A stretch of 64,000 nt of DNA, taken from positions 124,001 through 188,000 of the forward strand of contig NZ_SJNZ01000003.1 in NCBI RefSeq assembly GCF_004331155.1, given 5' to 3'. This document shows, in pieces, positions 47,665 through 56,731 of this stretch. Position numbers and translations under genes: made by a program. The notes under the pieces are model-generated. The model worked only from the letters and a program-made list of their open reading frames with translations, was not told the DNA's origin and ran no database searches. The number at the start of each line of letters is the position of its first letter. The first letter of the stretch is position 1. This stretch comes from Acinetobacter terrestris. GTDB lineage: Bacteria > Pseudomonadota > Gammaproteobacteria > Pseudomonadales > Moraxellaceae.

Positions 47665-48597
47665 ATGAACGCTACTGTAGAACAGCTTGCACCTGTAGAA
47701 CAGCAAGCGACCACAAGTTGGGTTGTTGCAGCACTATATCAATTTAAAGAAGTTCAAGATCCTGCCGATCTTCAGCAACGTCTTTTAGACCTAGTCAACA
47801 GCATTAACTTGTGTGGAACTCTAATTGTAGCTGGTGAAGGGATTAACGGTACTGTGGCTGGGGATCGGGAAGCGGTTGATCAAATTCATGCCTTTCTTCT
47901 GAATGAAGGCTTTAACGCTATGGAATACAAAGAATCTCATAGCGATGAAAAACCTTTCCGTAAAATGAAAATCAAGCTCAAAAAAGAGATTGTGACTTTA
48001 GGTGTGGAAGTTAAACCACGCGACTTAGTGGGTCACTACCTCGATCCTAAAGAATGGAACGAACTGATTGCACGTGATGATGTAATTTTGGTAGATACGC
48101 GTAATGACTACGAATATAAAGCCGGTACATTCAAAGGCGCAGTTGATCCTAAAACAGAAACCTTCCGTGAATTTCCAGAATACGTAAAACAGAACCTTGC
48201 CCAACATAAAGACAAGAAAATTGCGATGTTCTGTACTGGTGGGATTCGTTGTGAAAAATCAACTTCGTTATTGCTTCAAGAAGGCTTTAATGAGGTGTAT
48301 CACCTGAAAGGCGGTATTTTAAAATACCTCGAAGAAACCCCAGTTGAAGAAAGCATGTGGGAAGGCGAATGTTTCGTATTTGATGGCCGTACTGCCGTGA
48401 CCCATGGTGTTGAAGAAGGTCAGAACATTAAATGTCATGCATGTGGATGGCCTTTACTTCCCGAAGAAGCTGAACTGCCAAGTTATGAGCATGGGGTATC
48501 TTGTAAATACTGCATCGAAAAAACCACAGAGCAACAAAAAGCCGGTTTCCGCATGCGTCAGTCTCAAATTGCAGCGGCTAAACGTAAACGTCTGTAA
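47665..48597 (+). CDS. trhO: tRNA uridine(34) hydroxylase TrhO (YceA-type rhodanese)
   Basis: 310 aa from ATG 47665; GGAG sits 8 nt upstream. N-terminal ferredoxin-like domain (NLCGTLIVAGEGINGTVAG), rhodanese domain with DVILVDTRNDYEYKAGTF and the catalytic loop MFCTGGIRCEKST (~188-200). A C-terminal segment with HACGWPLLPEE and CKYCIEKT could bind zinc. TrhO makes 5-hydroxyuridine at the tRNA wobble position, using O2. Confidence 0.94.
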   Translation: MNATVEQLAPVEQQATTSWVVAALYQFKEVQDPADLQQRLLDLVNSINLCGTLIVAGEGINGTVAGDREAVDQIHAFLLNEGFNAMEYKESHSDEKPFRKMKIKLKKEIVTLGVEVKPRDLVGHYLDPKEWNELIARDDVILVDTRNDYEYKAGTFKGAVDPKTETFREFPEYVKQNLAQHKDKKIAMFCTGGIRCEKSTSLLLQEGFNEVYHLKGGILKYLEETPVEESMWEGECFVFDGRTAVTHGVEEGQNIKCHACGWPLLPEEAELPSYEHGVSCKYCIEKTTEQQKAGFRMRQSQIAAAKRKRL

Positions 48598-48621
48598 TTT
48601 CTAATTTGTAAAGTTATATAT

Positions 48622-48648
48622 AAAAGCTCTCGTTCGAGGGCTTTTTAT
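48622..48648 (+). terminator. Intrinsic terminator after trhO
   Basis: AAAAGCTCTCG-TT-CGAGGGCTTTT (one G-U pair) then TATTT, ~25 nt past the stop. Confidence 0.85.
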
Positions 48649-48792
48649 TTACCTAAAATAAACAATAGATAAGAAAAGATCACCAAGTTTCACCATTAAT
48701 GCTTATTAAGTCACTCAATATTTGATAATCTGGTATTCAAGGTAAAATAAATAGCTAACTTATTCATTTATAACGTGAAAAGGAATTAAATT

Positions 48793-49077
48793 ATGCCAAG
48801 ATCGATTAGCCGTTCAGCCAATTATGCGAGACGTTTTCACACTATTCGTGAAAAAAACCATCAAAAACTAGCAGAAATAAAAATGGCTTTAGAACAAGAA
48901 TCACATCTTTTTATTGTGATCCTGGGTGCTGTCATTGGAAGCATTTTATCTATCTTTATTGCGTATCACCTAGAACCTAACCTGCTGGAGTATGCAGTAC
49001 TGAGTGTGATTCCTTTTGCACTGTCGTACAGCTTAAGAAAGGTTTACATTCACACATTGGTACATAGCCAGGAATAA
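48793..49077 (+). CDS. Small two-helix membrane protein, unknown
   Basis: 94 aa with AAAGGA upstream of the ATG. A basic N-terminal third (RSISRSANYARRFHTIREKNHQK) is followed by two hydrophobic segments (HLFIVILGAVIGSILSIFIAYH and YAVLSVIPFALSYSL). Probably an inner-membrane protein with a cytoplasmic basic head. No family recognised; it precedes dedA by 85 bp. Confidence 0.75.
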   Translation: MPRSISRSANYARRFHTIREKNHQKLAEIKMALEQESHLFIVILGAVIGSILSIFIAYHLEPNLLEYAVLSVIPFALSYSLRKVYIHTLVHSQE

Positions 49078-49162
49078 ACCAATTTGATTACTTGGCTATA
49101 CTTTACCCTGCAATAAATAAACTTTAGGATAGTTCAGATATCATTATTATTTTTATAAGCTT

Positions 49163-49780
49163 ATGAATCTGACTGAATGGATTATTTCCATTATGGAACA
49201 ATTGGGCTATTGGGGCATTGCCCTGCTCATGTTCCTCGACAATATTTTCCCTCCCATTCCCTCTGAAATCATTATGCCGTCCGCTGGCTATTCTGCATCA
49301 CAAGGTCAGCTACTTCTTGTTGGCGTGATTATCGCGGGTTGTATAGGCTCTCTGCTCGCTGCCGCTATACTCTATTGGATTGGCTATAAGTTTAATCACG
49401 ACAGTATTTTCCGTTTCGTAGATCGCTACGGCAAATATCTTTTTATCAAATCTCCAGATGTCAAAAAATCACTCGACTGGTTTGAGCAATATGGTCACCG
49501 GATTGTTTTCTTCGGTCGCATGATTCCAGCAGTTCGCTCACTGATTAGTATTCCTGCTGGCATGAGCCATATGCCCTTCTGGAAATTTATGTTTTTCAGT
49601 AGTCTAGGTACAATTATCTGGACCACTTTCCTAGCCTGTGTCGGTTTTTATTTTGGCGAAAACCAAGCTTTGATGCAGAATATTTTTAGCCAAGTCAGCT
49701 ATTTTATTATCATCATCGTAATCGCCATTATCATCTGGATTCTATACCGTAGACATAAACGTAAAAATCGTCCATCCTGA
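49163..49780 (+). CDS. DedA family membrane protein
   Basis: 205 aa. The DedA hallmark FLDNIFPPIPSEIIMPSAGY (~25-44) and the second motif FFGRMIPAVRSLISIPAG (~117-134) with the conserved Arg residues are present, followed by two TM helices. DedA proteins act as lipid (undecaprenyl phosphate) flippases and affect membrane potential and drug resistance. Followed closely by a small membrane protein gene. Confidence 0.93.
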   Translation: MNLTEWIISIMEQLGYWGIALLMFLDNIFPPIPSEIIMPSAGYSASQGQLLLVGVIIAGCIGSLLAAAILYWIGYKFNHDSIFRFVDRYGKYLFIKSPDVKKSLDWFEQYGHRIVFFGRMIPAVRSLISIPAGMSHMPFWKFMFFSSLGTIIWTTFLACVGFYFGENQALMQNIFSQVSYFIIIIVIAIIIWILYRRHKRKNRPS

Positions 49781-49809
49781 TGACAGGTCCTCACCAGGAG
49801 ACTAAGACG

Positions 49810-50223
49810 ATGTCGCATTATCTTAAATATTTTGCAGCCGTTTATAGTATTGCCCTGATCCTGCTGGTCAGTATATTGATTTATGGGCTAAAGCTCGGTG
49901 CCATTACCTTGCTGCCCGGCCTGATTGCTTCGGCCTTTCTAAGTGCCAGACATTTTATCAAAAGAGAACAGCGCTTACCCACCAAAAAAGAAAAAAACAC
50001 ACTGGTTTGGGGATCAACAGTCATTGCCATGGGCATGGGCTTTATCGTGATATTTGTGCTGATTTTTATGCATCCACATACTGAGGAAGTTTTGATGACC
50101 ATGGGCTATGCAGGGAGAGCAGGAAATTCCTTCCTGGTGGCGGGCGTCATTGCTTTACATGGGCTGATCTTTCATATCGCCTATAATGGCTATGCCCGAT
50201 ATACTTTAAATAAATTTTCATGA
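49810..50223 (+). CDS. Small integral membrane protein, ABZJ_00895-like
   Basis: 137 aa from ATG 49810, preceded by GGAG; an ATG at 49780 overlaps the dedA stop (TGATG) and adds ten residues. Four hydrophobic helices, with an intervening conserved-looking basic loop (KREQRLPTKKEKNTLVWGS). The pattern resembles an Acinetobacter membrane family often named ABZJ_00895, but that is from memory of its layout. Role unknown; probably co-expressed with dedA. Confidence 0.7.
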   Translation: MSHYLKYFAAVYSIALILLVSILIYGLKLGAITLLPGLIASAFLSARHFIKREQRLPTKKEKNTLVWGSTVIAMGMGFIVIFVLIFMHPHTEEVLMTMGYAGRAGNSFLVAGVIALHGLIFHIAYNGYARYTLNKFS

Positions 50224-50286
50224 TGAATTCTCTATTCTCAGTATACAACTCTCTATTCTCAGTATAGAAATGAAAAATCTGCACAT

Positions 50287-50317
50287 AAAAAAAAGCACCT
50301 AAAAAGGTGCTTTTTTA
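50287..50317. terminator. Bidirectional terminator
   Basis: AAAAAAAGCACCT-AAAA-AGGTGCTTTTTTA between the plus-strand membrane protein gene and the minus-strand ygfB-like gene; works for both. Confidence 0.9.
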
Positions 50318-50382
50318 AAACTTTTTAAACGAGTTTGATATGTGATCCATGAGCCGCGATTATAGCGGCACAAGAGCTCACA

Positions 50383-50907
50383 TCACGCGGGAGTGTGATA
50401 CATCAAATAAATTTCATTTAAGTTTTCTGGAATTTCTTCAGCAATTTCGTCCATAAGCTGACCATTGCGACGGAAAGATTCCATTTGTGGGTCTTCGTCA
50501 TCCACACCACTAAAGACCATCATTGGTAAAGTTAAATCGACCACCTGTTCTTCATGTTCAGGTGTGAACCAAGCATCTTCATTTAAGAACATTGCGTCAA
50601 CGAAGCCAACACTCCAGTCGCCTAAACTTGATTCAACATCAGCTTCTTCAATTTCAAATGGGAATGTAATCCCTTCTTCATTGGCCAAGTTTTGACGAAT
50701 TGCTTCTAACCATGCTTTTACCTGTGCAATCATTTCAGCAGGAACTTTCTTTTGATTGTTATCGAAAAGTTCATCGAGCCATTTATCAAAAGTTGGTCCA
50801 ACAGCCGTTGCACATAAAAAACCATGAGTTGCCGCAAAATCTAGACCATGTTCATTTTGGTCGCCATCTAGATATTCGCTCAATAGGTCTAAATCTAAAG
50901 CACTCAT
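50383..50907 (-). CDS. UPF0149 family protein (YgfB-like)
   Basis: 174 aa, acidic. DLDLLSEYLDGDQNEHGLDFAATHGFLCA at the start and the central PFEIEEADVESSLGDWSVGFVDAMF are typical of YgfB/YecA proteins; no C-terminal SEC-C zinc motif is present. In Pseudomonas, YgfB tunes expression of the amidase AmpDh3 and beta-lactam resistance; whether that holds here is unknown. It shares orientation with the next small acidic gene. Confidence 0.88.
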   Translation of the reverse strand: MSALDLDLLSEYLDGDQNEHGLDFAATHGFLCATAVGPTFDKWLDELFDNNQKKVPAEMIAQVKAWLEAIRQNLANEEGITFPFEIEEADVESSLGDWSVGFVDAMFLNEDAWFTPEHEEQVVDLTLPMMVFSGVDDEDPQMESFRRNGQLMDEIAEEIPENLNEIYLMYHTPA

Positions 50908-50976
50908 TTAAAATCCAAGTTCAGTAAAATAACTGCGCATAGCATAGCATTTTAGCCGGCTATGCTAAATCACAAT

Positions 50977-51186
50977 TTAGTCTTCTTCATCGTCAAAGTC
51001 GTCATCATCATCCAGATCATAATCAAAATCTTTCAGTTCACGCTCCAAACGACGTTGTGCGAGCAGGTCATCAATGAGACGACGTTTCTCCAAAGACTCT
51101 TTAGCACTAATTTTGCTTGAGGCTTCATCAAAGCTAACATCATCTTCACTGAAGCTATCATCTAGTTCAAAATCTGTAGAAGACAC
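50977..51186 (-). CDS. Small acidic protein, PA3496-like
   Basis: 69 aa. The core SLEKRRLIDDLLAQRRLERELKDF resembles PA3496-type proteins (KRRxIExLLExRxLxxEL pattern); both ends are acidic, the C-terminus being a run of Asp/Glu (DYDLDDDDDFDDEED). It is probably cytosolic or partly disordered. Located 69 bp upstream of ygfB and divergent from rpoD. Function unknown. Confidence 0.75.
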   Translation of the reverse strand: MSSTDFELDDSFSEDDVSFDEASSKISAKESLEKRRLIDDLLAQRRLERELKDFDYDLDDDDDFDDEED

Positions 51187-51557
51187 TAAAACTACCTCAT
51201 GGTGAAAAAAAGTGAATGGGTCTAGGCGCTATTTATCTTTGTTCCGAATTATTGTCAAGTTTTTTTTAATTTTTTATATAACAAACTCAATTTAATCTTG
51301 TTTTTTGACCCTAAAATTGTGTATTCATAAAGATGTAGAATTTTATTCATGACACATGCAGAAACGTATTATATTTTGAATACATTCCAGCAAACAGACT
51401 TGAAAAATAAAATTCCAACCCAATATTGAAAACAATTGTTAAATCAAAGTCATCTTTCCGAATGAGACTTGAGCAATCAATTCAGAACTATTTAAAGCGA
51501 ATTGTGCTATCATGCATGGTTTTTCACCGCCACAGATTCAATGAAGAGTAAGCAAAG
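51187..51557. promoter_or_regulatory. Divergent promoter region of rpoD and the PA3496-like gene
   Basis: 371 bp, AT-rich, non-coding. For rpoD there is an extended -10, TGCTATCAT at 51504-51512, ~45 bp before the ATG, without a good -35. A GTATTCA/TGAATAC pair (51321-51327 and 51377-51383) has a long spacer and may be chance. Confidence 0.5.
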
Positions 51558-53444
51558 ATGAGCGATATAACTTCCCCTACTTCGCAAGTAGCGGCTCTGA
51601 TTAAGCGAGGCAAAGAGCAAGGTTACTTAACTTACGCTGAAGTTAACGATCATCTCCCAGCCTCGATTACGGAAAGCGAACAGATTGAAGACATTATTCA
51701 AATGCTTCAAGACGTTGGTATTCCTGTGCATGAACGTGCTCCTGAATCTGATGACACCATGTTCGACGGTAACAATACAGAAGCAACCGATGAAGTCGCT
51801 GAAGAAGAAGCGGCAGCTGTTCTTGCTTCAGTTGAAAGCGAACCTGGTCGTACCACGGATCCAGTACGTATGTACATGCGTGAAATGGGAACGGTTGAAC
51901 TTTTAACCCGTGAAGGCGAAATTAGCATTGCTAAACGTATTGAAGAAGGTATTCGTGACGTTCTTCACTCTATTGCGTACTGGCCAAATGCGGTTGAAGT
52001 TGTATTAAAAGAATATAGCGATGTTGCCGAAGGCGAACGTCGTCTTGCTGATATTTTATCTGGTTATTTAGACCCAGAATCTAATGAAGAAATTCCAGAA
52101 GTTATAGAAGAAGCTGAAATTGTTGTTGAAAAACCTGAAGCTGCAACTAAAACAACCAAAGATGTAAAACTGGATGATGACGAGGATGAAGAAGCTGAAA
52201 GTGATGATGATTCTGAAGTTGAGTCAGGTCCAGATCCAGAAATTGCCCGCATTCGTTTCACCGAATTGGAAGATGCCTGGAAATTAACCAAAATCGCGAT
52301 TGAAAAGTATGGTCGTGGCAGCAAACAGGCTGAAGAAGCACAGCAAGCACTTGCAACTGTGTTTATGATGTTTAAATTTACCCCACGTTTATTTGACATC
52401 ATTTCAGAAATGATTCGGGGTACGCATGAACAAATTCGTACTTCTGAACGTGAAGTTATGCGTTACGCAGTACGTCGTGGTCGTATGGACCGCGACCACT
52501 TCCGTACGTCGTTCCCGGGTCAGGAATCAAATCCAGCCTGGTTAGATGAACAAATTACCAAAGCGCCTGCTGATCAAAAAGCTTATTTAGAAAAAGTACG
52601 TCCAGATGTGCTTGCATTCCAACAAAAGATTGCAGACATCGAAAAAGAACTGGGTCTTGATGTTAAAGGCATTAAAGACATTTCTAAACGTATGTCGATT
52701 GGTGAAGCCAAAGCACGCCGCGCGAAAAAAGAAATGGTTGAAGCAAACTTGCGTCTGGTAATTTCGATTGCGAAAAAATACACCAACCGCGGCTTGCAAT
52801 TCCTTGACTTGATTCAAGAAGGTAACATCGGTTTGATGAAAGCCGTAGACAAGTTTGAATACCGTCGCGGTTATAAATTCTCGACCTATGCAACTTGGTG
52901 GATTCGTCAGGCGATTACCCGTTCGATTGCCGACCAGGCACGTACCATTCGTATTCCAGTACACATGATCGAAACCATTAACAAGATCAACCGTGTATCA
53001 CGTCAGCTTCTTCAAGAAATGGGTCGTGAACCGACTCCTGAAGAATTGGGCGAACGTCTGGAAATGGATGAAGTTAAAGTGCGTAAAGTACTCAAAATTG
53101 CCAAAGAGCCGATTTCCATGGAAACGCCGATTGGTGATGATGAAGATTCGCATTTGGGTGACTTCATTGAAGATGGCAACATCACATCTCCAATTGATGC
53201 TGCAACTTCAGAAGGCTTAAAAGAAGCGACTCGTGAAGTGCTTGAGAACTTGACTGAACGTGAAGCCAAAGTCTTGAAAATGCGTTTTGGTATTGATATG
53301 CCAACTGACCACACTTTGGAAGAAGTCGGTAAACAGTTTGACGTAACACGTGAGCGTATTCGTCAGATTGAAGCCAAAGCATTACGTAAATTACGTCATC
53401 CATCTCGTTCTGAACACTTACGTTCATTCCTAGAAAATGACTAA
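51558..53444 (+). CDS. rpoD: RNA polymerase primary sigma factor (sigma-70)
   Basis: 628 aa. Region 1.1 (~5-75), region 1.2 ([22 protein letters not shown]), the non-conserved region with a strongly acidic insert ([19 protein letters not shown], ~198-220), region 2 ([35 protein letters not shown]), region 3, and region 4 with [20 protein letters not shown] binding the -35 element. Housekeeping sigma factor. Length and order are normal for gammaproteobacteria. Confidence 0.97.
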   Translation: MSDITSPTSQVAALIKRGKEQGYLTYAEVNDHLPASITESEQIEDIIQMLQDVGIPVHERAPESDDTMFDGNNTEATDEVAEEEAAAVLASVESEPGRTTDPVRMYMREMGTVELLTREGEISIAKRIEEGIRDVLHSIAYWPNAVEVVLKEYSDVAEGERRLADILSGYLDPESNEEIPEVIEEAEIVVEKPEAATKTTKDVKLDDDEDEEAESDDDSEVESGPDPEIARIRFTELEDAWKLTKIAIEKYGRGSKQAEEAQQALATVFMMFKFTPRLFDIISEMIRGTHEQIRTSEREVMRYAVRRGRMDRDHFRTSFPGQESNPAWLDEQITKAPADQKAYLEKVRPDVLAFQQKIADIEKELGLDVKGIKDISKRMSIGEAKARRAKKEMVEANLRLVISIAKKYTNRGLQFLDLIQEGNIGLMKAVDKFEYRRGYKFSTYATWWIRQAITRSIADQARTIRIPVHMIETINKINRVSRQLLQEMGREPTPEELGERLEMDEVKVRKVLKIAKEPISMETPIGDDEDSHLGDFIEDGNITSPIDAATSEGLKEATREVLENLTEREAKVLKMRFGIDMPTDHTLEEVGKQFDVTRERIRQIEAKALRKLRHPSRSEHLRSFLEND

Positions 53445-53458
53445 TTCTTGATGATACG

Positions 53459-53493
53459 GATGGAGACTTGAAAAATAATCGAGTATCTCCATC
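53459..53493 (+). terminator. Weak hairpin after rpoD
   Basis: GATGGAGA, ~19 nt, TCTCCATC beginning 15 nt after the stop, without a T run. It may be a poor terminator or an mRNA end-protecting stem. Confidence 0.4.
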
Positions 53494-53512
53494 TAGTATT
53501 CATAAGACATAT

Positions 53513-53536
53513 AACGCCTGCATTTATGCAGGCGTT
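53513..53536 (+). terminator. Perfect 11-bp hairpin between rpoD and ybeD
   Basis: AACGCCTGCAT-TT-ATGCAGGCGTT, 18 nt before the ybeD start and followed by only three T. It could terminate the rpoD transcript or lie in the ybeD leader. Confidence 0.55.
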
Positions 53537-53554
53537 TGATATAAGGGGACGACT

Positions 53555-53848
53555 ATGACCATGTTAGACCGTACGCCATCTCGCGAACTTCAAGAAGATC
53601 TATGGGTTTTCCCTATGGATTATCCAATCAAACTGATTGGTGAAGCAAGTGATGATTTACATGTCGCTGTTGTAGAGATTTTAGTGAAACACTTTCCTGA
53701 CTTTGATAGCACGAGTATTAAAATTCAAGTATCTCGCACAGGTAAATATCACTCTTTAACTGCACAACTGCTTTTCTTGGAGCTTGAACAAGTTCATGCG
53801 CTTTATGCCGATTTAGCCGCTTGTCCATTGATTAAAACAGCGCTTTAA
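53555..53848 (+). CDS. DUF493 / YbeD family protein
   Basis: 97 aa; AAGGGG lies upstream of the ATG, and a second ATG two codons on is possible. WVFPMDYPIKLIGEA and the closing HALYADLAACPLIKTAL match YbeD, a small ACT-like ferredoxin fold. In E. coli ybeD sits next to lipB, as here. Suggested regulatory role near lipoate synthesis; not established. Confidence 0.9.
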   Translation: MTMLDRTPSRELQEDLWVFPMDYPIKLIGEASDDLHVAVVEILVKHFPDFDSTSIKIQVSRTGKYHSLTAQLLFLELEQVHALYADLAACPLIKTAL

Positions 53849-53856
53849 GACAAATT

Positions 53857-53885
53857 AAAAAACACGCTTCGAGGCGTGTTTTTTA
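53857..53885 (+). terminator. Intrinsic terminator after ybeD
   Basis: AAAAAACACGC-TTCGAG-GCGTGTTTTTT, 9 nt past the stop. Confidence 0.92.
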
Positions 53886-54010
53886 TATCTACAAAAAATC
53901 ATGGAATCCTTTTCAATAAAAATGGCAAATCATCTGGGTATTACCCCTATCCCAGCATGATTTCATTATAATCATTTATAATATTTTCAATTTTTAAGGA
54001 CGCACTTTAC

Positions 54011-54670
54011 GTGACTGCTGCTGTTCTAAAACCAACCCTGATTATTCGTCAGTTCAACCAGCTCACCCCCTATCTCGATCGTTTTCAGGACATGAAAAAC
54101 CTGACGGAGAGCCGGGATGAAAACACTCCCGATGAACTGTGGATTTTGCAGCATCATGAGGTTTTAACGCAAGGTCAAGCCGGAAAACCTGAACATATTC
54201 TGATGCCCAGCAACATTCCCGTAGTGCAAACTGATCGTGGTGGACAAGTCACCTGGCATGGTCCGGGTCAACTGGTGGCTTACTTCATGTTTGACTTAAA
54301 CCGTTTAGGCTGGAATGTGCGTACTTTGGTGTCTTATGCCGAAAACCTCATGATTGAACTGCTGAAAAAATACGGCATTGAAGCCTATGCCAAACCGGAT
54401 GCACCGGGTGTATATGTCGCAGAACGTAAAATTGGCTCTTTAGGCTTTAAAATTCGTAAAGGACGTAGCTATCACGGCTTGGCTCTAAATATTGATTGCG
54501 ATCTGTTTGGCTTCCATACCATTAACCCGTGCGGTTATGCAGGGCTGGAAATGGTTCGTGTCATGGACCTGGTTCCGGACTATCCAAAATTCGATAACTT
54601 GTGCGTCGATATCATTGAAACTTTAAACAACAGCGGTTACTTTAATCAAGTTCAAGTCATGCAACAATAA
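54011..54670 (+). CDS. lipB: Octanoyl-[acyl-carrier-protein]:protein N-octanoyltransferase
   Basis: 219 aa from GTG 54011, with AAGGA upstream. [20 protein letters not shown], the catalytic Lys in [19 protein letters not shown] and the catalytic Cys in [11 protein letters not shown] are intact. It transfers octanoate from ACP to lipoyl domains such as that of SucB in this window. No lipA is adjacent. Confidence 0.95.
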   Translation: MTAAVLKPTLIIRQFNQLTPYLDRFQDMKNLTESRDENTPDELWILQHHEVLTQGQAGKPEHILMPSNIPVVQTDRGGQVTWHGPGQLVAYFMFDLNRLGWNVRTLVSYAENLMIELLKKYGIEAYAKPDAPGVYVAERKIGSLGFKIRKGRSYHGLALNIDCDLFGFHTINPCGYAGLEMVRVMDLVPDYPKFDNLCVDIIETLNNSGYFNQVQVMQQ

Positions 54671-54747
54671 CTTTGCTTTTGACATAAAAATAAATTAGAG
54701 TATTTACTCTAAACTAATAAAATATTTTTTAGATAAGGGATGCGCGA

Positions 54748-55281
54748 GTGATTTCAACCAAATCCGTAAAGCCCGCTTTACAACTGACCTATGTCAAACT
54801 CATGATGGATGTGATTGGCAGAGGTCTGGTAATGGCGAGTCAAGTCGATGACGAAGTAAAACAGGAAGTCGCTAGCTTCCCTGTCGGTTTTGTTCTATCG
54901 ATGAAAGTATTTCCCCATGGCCCGGCTTTTATTGCGAAAGTCACGGAGGACCATCAATTAAAATTACTAAAATCAGTAGACATCAAGCCTGATCTAACCA
55001 TTACTTTTAAGCATTTAACCCATGCTTTTTTAGTCTTTTCTTTCCAGGAAAGTACTGCACAAGCCTTTGCTCACGACCGCATGATTGCAGATGGTGATGT
55101 GTCAAACGCCATTCGTCTGGTCCGTTGCTTAAATAAAATGGAATCGCTGATTTTACCTAAACTCCTGGCCGAGCTTGCTGTAAAACAATATCCAACTGAA
55201 TTGAGCCTAAAACAAAAACTCACCGGAGCTGCAAATATTTATTTGAAACTAGCTCAATCCTATTTTAAACGGAGTGCATAA
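54748..55281 (+). CDS. SCP2-like lipid-binding domain protein
   Basis: 177 aa from GTG 54748; AAGGGA precedes it. The middle (~60-150) reads like an SCP2 sterol-carrier fold: FVLSMKVFPHGPAFIAKV, KPDLTITFKHLTHAFLVFSFQESTAQAFAHDRMIADGD. A helical C-terminus follows. It resembles neither UbiJ nor UbiT closely. It ends 1 bp before the Fe-alcohol dehydrogenase gene, so the two are co-translated; it may bind a hydrophobic substrate for that enzyme. Confidence 0.75.
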   Translation: MISTKSVKPALQLTYVKLMMDVIGRGLVMASQVDDEVKQEVASFPVGFVLSMKVFPHGPAFIAKVTEDHQLKLLKSVDIKPDLTITFKHLTHAFLVFSFQESTAQAFAHDRMIADGDVSNAIRLVRCLNKMESLILPKLLAELAVKQYPTELSLKQKLTGAANIYLKLAQSYFKRSA

Positions 55282-55282
55282 C

Positions 55283-56467
55283 ATGGCTAAGCCTTATTAC
55301 GAATTTTTCTGTCCAGTAAAAGTCATCGCAGGTCATGCCGCGTTAGAACACATTCCCTTTGAACTTGCGACCTTGGGTGCAAAACGCCCGCTGATCATTA
55401 CCGATAAAGGCGTACGCGCAAATCATTTACTGGCTCCGATCGAAGCTGCATTTGAATCTACCGATGCCGTGATTGGTTATATTTTTGATGATGTTCCCCC
55501 CGATTCAAGCGTACAAACCGTTCGAAATGCAGCAAAAGCGTATCGCGACAATAATTGTGATGCGATTATTGCGGTAGGTGGCGGTTCAGTGATTGATACT
55601 TCCAAAGCGACCAATATTTTGGTGACTGAAGGCGGTGATGACTTACTGAAATATTCAGGTGCGCATAATCTTCCAAAACCGTTAAAACCATTTTTCGTAA
55701 TTCCAACGACTTCAGGCACAGGTTCTGAAGTCACCATGGTTGCCGTGGTTTCTGACCTTGAAAAAAATGTCAAAATGCCATTTGCATCTTATTACCTGAT
55801 GCCGCATGCAGCGATTCTTGATCCGCGTATGACACAGACACTGCCGCCACACTTAACCGCAATGACGGCAATGGATGCATTGACCCATGCGGTTGAAGCT
55901 TATACCTGTATGGCTGCAAATCCAATTAGTGATGCTTATGCTACTGCTGCGATCAAAAAAGTCAGCAACTGTTTGTTCCATGTACTGGATAACCCAACTG
56001 ATGAGTTTGGTCGTCTTGAATTGGCTCAAGCCTCCACCATGGCAGGTATCGCCTTCTCTAACTCAATGGTGGGCTTGGTGCATTCATTAGGCCATGCATT
56101 AGGGGCGGTTGCGCACCTGCCGCATGGGTTGTGCATGAACCTGTTCCTGCCTTATGTACTCGAATACAACAAAGAAGTGAATGGCGACAAAATTGCAGAA
56201 TTATTGCTTCCTTTAGCGGGTGCCGATATTTACGCCCAAACACCTGCTCACTTACGTGCAGATAAAGCCATTGCAACCATTCTGACCATGCGTGATCGCT
56301 TGAATACCCTCACCAAGTTGCCGCGTACATTACGTGAAACAGGTAAGGTATCTGAAGCACAGCTAGATGAAGTGGCAGAAAAAGCGTTAAATGATGGTTC
56401 TATTATTTACAACCCTAAAGAAGCCAGCTTAAGCGATTTAAAAGCGATTCTAAAAAAAGCTTGGTAA
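55283..56467 (+). CDS. Iron-containing (group III) alcohol dehydrogenase
   Basis: 394 aa from ATG 55283 with GGAG upstream; an in-frame GTG at 55274 is less likely. NAD-binding GGGSVIDTSKATNI (~97-110) and PTTSGTGSEVTMVAVV; metal ligands in AMDALTHAVEAY and HSLGHALGAVAHLPHG. The family reduces aldehydes or oxidises alcohols, sometimes long-chain ones. Coupled to the SCP2-like gene upstream. Confidence 0.93.
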   Translation: MAKPYYEFFCPVKVIAGHAALEHIPFELATLGAKRPLIITDKGVRANHLLAPIEAAFESTDAVIGYIFDDVPPDSSVQTVRNAAKAYRDNNCDAIIAVGGGSVIDTSKATNILVTEGGDDLLKYSGAHNLPKPLKPFFVIPTTSGTGSEVTMVAVVSDLEKNVKMPFASYYLMPHAAILDPRMTQTLPPHLTAMTAMDALTHAVEAYTCMAANPISDAYATAAIKKVSNCLFHVLDNPTDEFGRLELAQASTMAGIAFSNSMVGLVHSLGHALGAVAHLPHGLCMNLFLPYVLEYNKEVNGDKIAELLLPLAGADIYAQTPAHLRADKAIATILTMRDRLNTLTKLPRTLRETGKVSEAQLDEVAEKALNDGSIIYNPKEASLSDLKAILKKAW

Positions 56468-56500
56468 ATATTGAAAAGTAAGCGAATATAGCTAAAAATT

Positions 56501-56532
56501 AGCCTGATGTTTTTTTAAGCATCGGGCTTTTG
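56501..56532 (+). terminator. Intrinsic terminator after the Fe-ADH gene
   Basis: AGCCTGATG, a 10-nt loop, CATCGGGCT, then TTTTGC; one G-U pair. Confidence 0.75.
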
Positions 56533-56662
56533 CTTTGTGGAAAGTTAAAGCTAAATTTTTATATCGAATGGCATATTTTCTGCATTAAAAATTCATAAAG
56601 ATACTGGCAAAAGGTACCAAACTAGAGTAGATTGGCGCACTTTTGTTTTATTCGTATAGGGG

Positions 56663-56685
56663 GGATCGTTCGTCTCAAACGGTCC
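56663..56685 (+). promoter_or_regulatory. Leader hairpin upstream of the APC permease gene
   Basis: GGATCGTT-CGTCTCA-AACGGTCC (one T-G pair) preceded by an unusual G6 run, 47 bp before the TTG start. It could be an operator or a 5'-UTR structure. Confidence 0.35.
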
Positions 56686-56731
56686 TTAAAACATGACTGA
56701 TCCTTGATCAACGATTAAGAGGATAACGCCG

